Of a DNA stretch of 8,535 nucleotides, positions 6,337 through 8,535 are shown piece by piece. The stretch's first letter is position 1, and each line of letters begins with the position of its first letter. The stretch comes from an uncultured Burkholderiaceae bacterium (GTDB lineage Bacteria; Pseudomonadota; Gammaproteobacteria; Burkholderiales; Burkholderiaceae_C). The position numbers were made by a program, and so were the translations under genes. The notes under the pieces were generated by a model. The model did not search any database and was not told the DNA's origin. It worked only from the letters and a program-made list of their open reading frames with translations. Where the stretch lies: the NCBI GenBank assembly GCA_938022295.1, contig CALIDR010000007.1:1-8535 (forward strand), in the 5' to 3' direction.

Positions 6337-7188
6337 ATGACCACGAAGCCCCGATCGATGCCCCGCCGCCGCGCCGTGCTCGGCACGCTGCTCGCCGGTG
6401 CCGCGCTGCCGGCGCTGGCGGAGGTCTCGCGCGTGCCGGTGGACCGCCCCGACGACAGCCCGCGCTGGCAGGCGCTCAAGCGCGACATGTTCGGCGGCCG
6501 CGCCGTGCGCAGCCCGGCCGACGACCTGATCCGCCTCGAGGCGCCGACGCGTGCCGACGACGGCGCCGTGGTGCCGATCGCGATCCGCGTGCAGCAGCCG
6601 CAGACGCCCGAGCGCTACGTCAAGCGCGTCGTGCTCGTGATCGACCAGAACCCGTCGCCGGCCGGCGCGGTGTTTTACTTCACGCCCGACAGCGGCCGCG
6701 CCGAGGTCGAGACGCGCGTGCGCATCGACGACTACACCCACGTGCGCGCGATCGCCGAGATGAACGACGGCTCGCTGCACATGGCGGTGCGCCACGTCAA
6801 GGCCTCGGGCGGCTGCTCGGCGCCGCCGGGCAAGGACCCGCAGGCCGCACTCGCGACGCTCGGACGGATGAAGATGCAGGTCGTCGGTGCGCTCGCCGAC
6901 GGCCAGCCCGCGATGGCGCAGCTGATGATCAGCCATCCGAACCACTCGGGCATGGCGATGGACCAGCTCACGCGGCTGTTCACGCCGGCGCACTTCGTGC
7001 GCCGCATCGACGTCACCTACGCCGGGCGGCCGGTGTTCGCCGCCGACGTCGACTTCACGATCAGCGAGAACCCGCACTTCCGCTTCGACTTCCTGCCGCG
7101 CGGCGACAACGGCGACCTGCGCGCCGTCGTCGTCGACACCGAGGGCAAGACGTTCGTCTCGACGCTGCCGGTGCGCGCGGCACCGTGA
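6337..7188 (+). CDS. SoxYZ-like fused carrier protein, quinoprotein dehydrogenase-associated
   Basis: Protein of 283 residues combining a SoxY-like and a SoxZ-like domain. The N-terminus has PRRRAVLG followed by a hydrophobic stretch ending PALA (about residue 27). This resembles a Tat signal, and SoxY is a known Tat substrate; Sec export is possible. The SoxY-like part (about 40-165) ends in KASGGCSAPPG. Cys160 in this GGC motif is the only cysteine of the protein, equivalent to the SoxY carrier cysteine, although here the motif is internal instead of at the C-terminus. The SoxZ-like part (about 175-275) includes FVRRIDVTYAGRPVFAADVD and NPHFRFDF. In sulfur oxidation SoxYZ carries sulfur intermediates, but no other sox genes are in view. 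Here the family accompanies PQQ dehydrogenases and its cargo is not known. It probably works with the SoxH-like hydrolase 55 bases upstream. It is the last gene of the plus-strand cluster. Confidence 0.9.
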   Translation: MTTKPRSMPRRRAVLGTLLAGAALPALAEVSRVPVDRPDDSPRWQALKRDMFGGRAVRSPADDLIRLEAPTRADDGAVVPIAIRVQQPQTPERYVKRVVLVIDQNPSPAGAVFYFTPDSGRAEVETRVRIDDYTHVRAIAEMNDGSLHMAVRHVKASGGCSAPPGKDPQAALATLGRMKMQVVGALADGQPAMAQLMISHPNHSGMAMDQLTRLFTPAHFVRRIDVTYAGRPVFAADVDFTISENPHFRFDFLPRGDNGDLRAVVVDTEGKTFVSTLPVRAAP

Positions 7189-7189
7189 T

Positions 7190-7208
7190 CCGGCGCTAGG
7201 CGCGCCGG
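7190..7208. terminator. GC hairpin in the convergent junction, overlapping the mxaL stop
   Basis: Perfect 7-bp inverted repeat: CCGGCGC (7190-7196) and GCGCCGG (7202-7208) around a TAGGC loop. It starts 2 bases after the carrier gene stop and contains the TAG stop of the convergent mxaL-like gene (7198-7196 on the minus strand). It is symmetric, so it could form in transcripts from both sides, but no T tract follows in either direction. It may be a bidirectional 3'-end structure. Confidence 0.4.
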
Positions 7209-8206
7209 GCAGCGGCCGGCCGCAGGCGCGCGCCGAGCGCGCGCAGCGCCGCCGCGTGGCGCGCGAGCAGCAGCAGCGCCGCCAGCGCGCCGAGCGCCGG
7301 GCGCAGGTCCACCGGCGTGGGCACCGGGCGGGCGAGCGCCGGGGCAGTGAGCGCGCGCGCCAGCGTCGCCGCGTCGTCCAGCCGCACGTACTGCAGGCCG
7401 CGGTCGGCGGCGAGCACGCGCAGGTAGCCCTCGCGCAGCGACGACAGGTGCTCGCTGCCCGGCGTCGCGCCGGTGGGCAGCGCACCGGCGTCGTCGGCCG
7501 CGCGGTCGACGGGCGCCGCGTTGCCGAGGCCGAGGCTGCGGGCGTCGGTCTGCAGCACGTCGCCCGGGCCCCAGTAGCCGATCGGGCGGCCGAGTGGGTC
7601 GGTGCGCGGGATCGGCGACGGCTGCAGCCCGCCGACGCCGACGATCAGCCCAGGCGCCGGGGCCGTCTGTTCGGCCGCGCTCGCGAGCCCGGCGGCCAGC
7701 GGCGGCGCCTCGTGGCCGTCGGTCACGAACACGAGCGAAGGCTGGCCCGGCAGCGCGGCCACCATCGCCTGCGCGCCCTTGACGGCCTTCGCGATCTCGC
7801 TGTTGCCCATCCACGCCATGCGGCCGTCGACGTGGGCGATCGCACTGCGCAGCTCGTCGAGGTGGGCACAGACCTCCGCCGGCGCGAAGAGCAGGAACGC
7901 GCGGTACTCGGTGAACACCGCCAGCCCGATCTTCGAGCCGCACGGCAGTGCCGGCAGCGCGTCGCGCAGCGCCCGCTTGGCGAGCTCGAGCCGGCTCACC
8001 GGCCGGCGGTCATACTGCACGTCGACGACGTCCATGCTCTGCGTGACGTCGATCGCGACGACGTGCTCGACGCGCGGCCGCGGCAGCGTCCAGGTCGGCT
8101 CCCACAGCGTCGCCGACAGCGCGAGTGCCGACAGCGCGAGCGCGAGCGGCGACGCGTGGCGACGGCCCCGGGCCGCGAGCGCGGCCACCGCGGTTCGCAC
8201 GTTCAC
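7196..8206 (-). CDS. mxaL: VWA-domain membrane protein, MxaL-like methanol dehydrogenase accessory
   Basis: Protein of 336 residues on the minus strand. The GTG start at 8206 overlaps the mxaK-like stop as GTGA, with AGGGG 5 bases upstream. One N-terminal membrane segment (about 18-35) precedes a von Willebrand factor A domain (about 48-220) facing the periplasm. The MIDAS metal site is recognisable: Asp53-x-Thr55-x-Ser57 (AIDVTQSM), the GNSEI loop near Ser136, and Asp163 in FVTDGHE. Segments such as FTEYRAFLLFAPAEVC and GRMAWMGNSEIA match my memory of MxaL. The C-terminus has a second hydrophobic stretch (LGALAALLLLA) and a basic tail. MxaA, MxaC, MxaK and MxaL are known to be needed for calcium insertion into MxaF-type methanol dehydrogenase. 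Here the only dehydrogenase in view is XoxF, so the target is inferred. A generic BatA/BatB-type VWA protein is the alternative; the K-L gene order argues for MxaL. Confidence 0.85.
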   Translation of the reverse strand: MNVRTAVAALAARGRRHASPLALALSALALSATLWEPTWTLPRPRVEHVVAIDVTQSMDVVDVQYDRRPVSRLELAKRALRDALPALPCGSKIGLAVFTEYRAFLLFAPAEVCAHLDELRSAIAHVDGRMAWMGNSEIAKAVKGAQAMVAALPGQPSLVFVTDGHEAPPLAAGLASAAEQTAPAPGLIVGVGGLQPSPIPRTDPLGRPIGYWGPGDVLQTDARSLGLGNAAPVDRAADDAGALPTGATPGSEHLSSLREGYLRVLAADRGLQYVRLDDAATLARALTAPALARPVPTPVDLRPALGALAALLLLARHAAALRALGARLRPAAARRA

Positions 8207-8535
8207 GGCATCCCCTGCGCGACGCCGCGCATCGTCGTCGCCGCCCGCTCGGCGTTGCGCGGCGGCGGGCCGGCCTCGTCGTCGCCGGGCTGCGGGTCGG
8301 GCAGCAGGCGCTGCGCGCGCTCGAGGTTGTAGCGCGCCTCCCAGTGGCCGGGGTCGGCGCGCAGCACATCGCGGTACGTCTCCTTGGCGAGCTCGATGAG
8401 CGGGATCGCGAGCGCCGGCTGGTCGCCCGCGCGCACGACGAGCGCCTGCCGGATCAGCACGTTGGCGCCGTTGTAGCGCGCCGCCAGGCCCACCTGCGCG
8501 TCGGCCTGCAGGCGGCGGTACTGCTGCAGCGCGCC
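8203..8535 (-). CDS. mxaK: MxaK-like TPR-type accessory protein, 5' partial
   Basis: The last 110 residues of a minus-strand gene whose start lies beyond base 8535. The frame is open to the window edge, and a GTG at 8493 is an internal Val codon. Visible are paired helices of TPR type: ALQQYRRLQADAQVGLAARY, then ANVLIRQALVVRAG, IPLIELAKETYRDVL and GHWEARYNLERAQRLLPD. The tail is acidic and Pro-rich (PQPGDDEAGPPP). It directly precedes, and overlaps by four bases, the MxaL-like VWA gene, the same K-L order as in mxaRSACKLD clusters. The protein is expected to be membrane-anchored or periplasmic and to help methanol dehydrogenase maturation. No catalytic residues are expected. The TPR-like character is clear; the MxaK name rests mainly on order and overall resemblance. 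Confidence 0.75.
   Translation of the reverse strand, partial: GALQQYRRLQADAQVGLAARYNGANVLIRQALVVRAGDQPALAIPLIELAKETYRDVLRADPGHWEARYNLERAQRLLPDPQPGDDEAGPPPRNAERAATTMRGVAQGMP
8212..8216 (-). promoter_or_regulatory. Shine-Dalgarno-like site for the GTG start of mxaL
   Basis: AGGGG on the minus strand, 5 bases before the GTG at 8206 and inside the last codons of the mxaK-like gene. It is a partial match to the consensus, but it supports the overlapping GTG start. Confidence 0.5.

Noticed and set aside
5133..6488. 451-codon minus-strand open frame across the small Cys protein and hydrolase genes
   Set aside because: It has no recognisable domain and atypical Arg/Val/Gly-rich composition, and it lies antisense to genes with clear motifs.
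6337..7188. A thiosulfate-oxidising sox operon
   Set aside because: Only a SoxYZ-like fusion and a SoxH-like protein are present; soxA, soxB, soxX, soxC and soxD are absent from the window, and the carrier cysteine motif is internal rather than C-terminal.
6244..7485. 413-codon minus-strand open frame over the carrier gene
   Set aside because: Composition is His/Arg/Ala-rich without motifs; the plus-strand SoxYZ-like protein explains the sequence.
7256..8399. Plus-strand open frames antisense to the mxaL and mxaK-like genes
   Set aside because: They are Arg- or Ser/Ala-rich shadow translations; the minus-strand frame has the VWA MIDAS motif and membrane segments.
1..8535. CRISPR array, insertion sequence, tRNA or other mobile signature
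   Set aside because: No regularly spaced direct repeats, transposase-like proteins, terminal inverted repeats or tRNA-like folds were seen; composition is uniform along the window.

Overview
The window is very GC-rich, with long open stretches in several frames at once and strong G/C third-position codon use. With the gene content, this fits a methylotrophic proteobacterium, most likely a betaproteobacterium of the Burkholderiales (Rubrivivax/Methylibium-like). The taxonomic call is inference from gene order and composition; no rRNA or other marker is present. Almost all of the sequence is coding, no gap exceeds 116 bases, and I see no mobile element, tRNA, rRNA or CRISPR array.

Plus strand, 1-7188: an eight-gene xox-type methanol oxidation cluster. 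It opens with the 3' part of a PQQ methanol dehydrogenase gene that carries the lanthanide-type Asp-Tyr-Asp motif (xoxF). After a 116-base spacer with two strong hairpins come a small periplasmic cytochrome c (xoxG) and a periplasmic binding-protein-like accessory (xoxJ). Next are an exported trypsin-like serine protease with TPR repeats, an exported protein of unknown function whose only cysteines are adjacent, a small four-cysteine exported or lipoprotein-like protein of unknown function, an exported SoxH-like metallo-beta-lactamase-fold hydrolase, and a SoxY-SoxZ fusion-like carrier with a single cysteine. Several genes overlap by four bases with GTG or TTG starts, so they are probably translated as a coupled operon.

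Minus strand, 8535-7196: the 3' part of an mxaK-like gene followed, with a four-base overlap, by an mxaL-like VWA-domain membrane protein gene. These belong to the mxaRSACKLD type of accessory set, known from calcium methanol dehydrogenase maturation. They converge tail to tail on the xox cluster with only 7 bases between stop codons.

How it fits together: XoxF oxidises methanol in the periplasm and passes electrons to XoxG; XoxJ is thought to help activate XoxF or assist its interaction with the cytochrome. The MxaK/L-type proteins may act in assembly or metal loading of the dehydrogenase. The SoxYZ-like carrier plus SoxH-like hydrolase form what protein-family databases call a 'quinoprotein relay system', whose chemistry is unknown to me. 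That pair and the two cysteine-bearing unknown proteins are the least understood part of the window.
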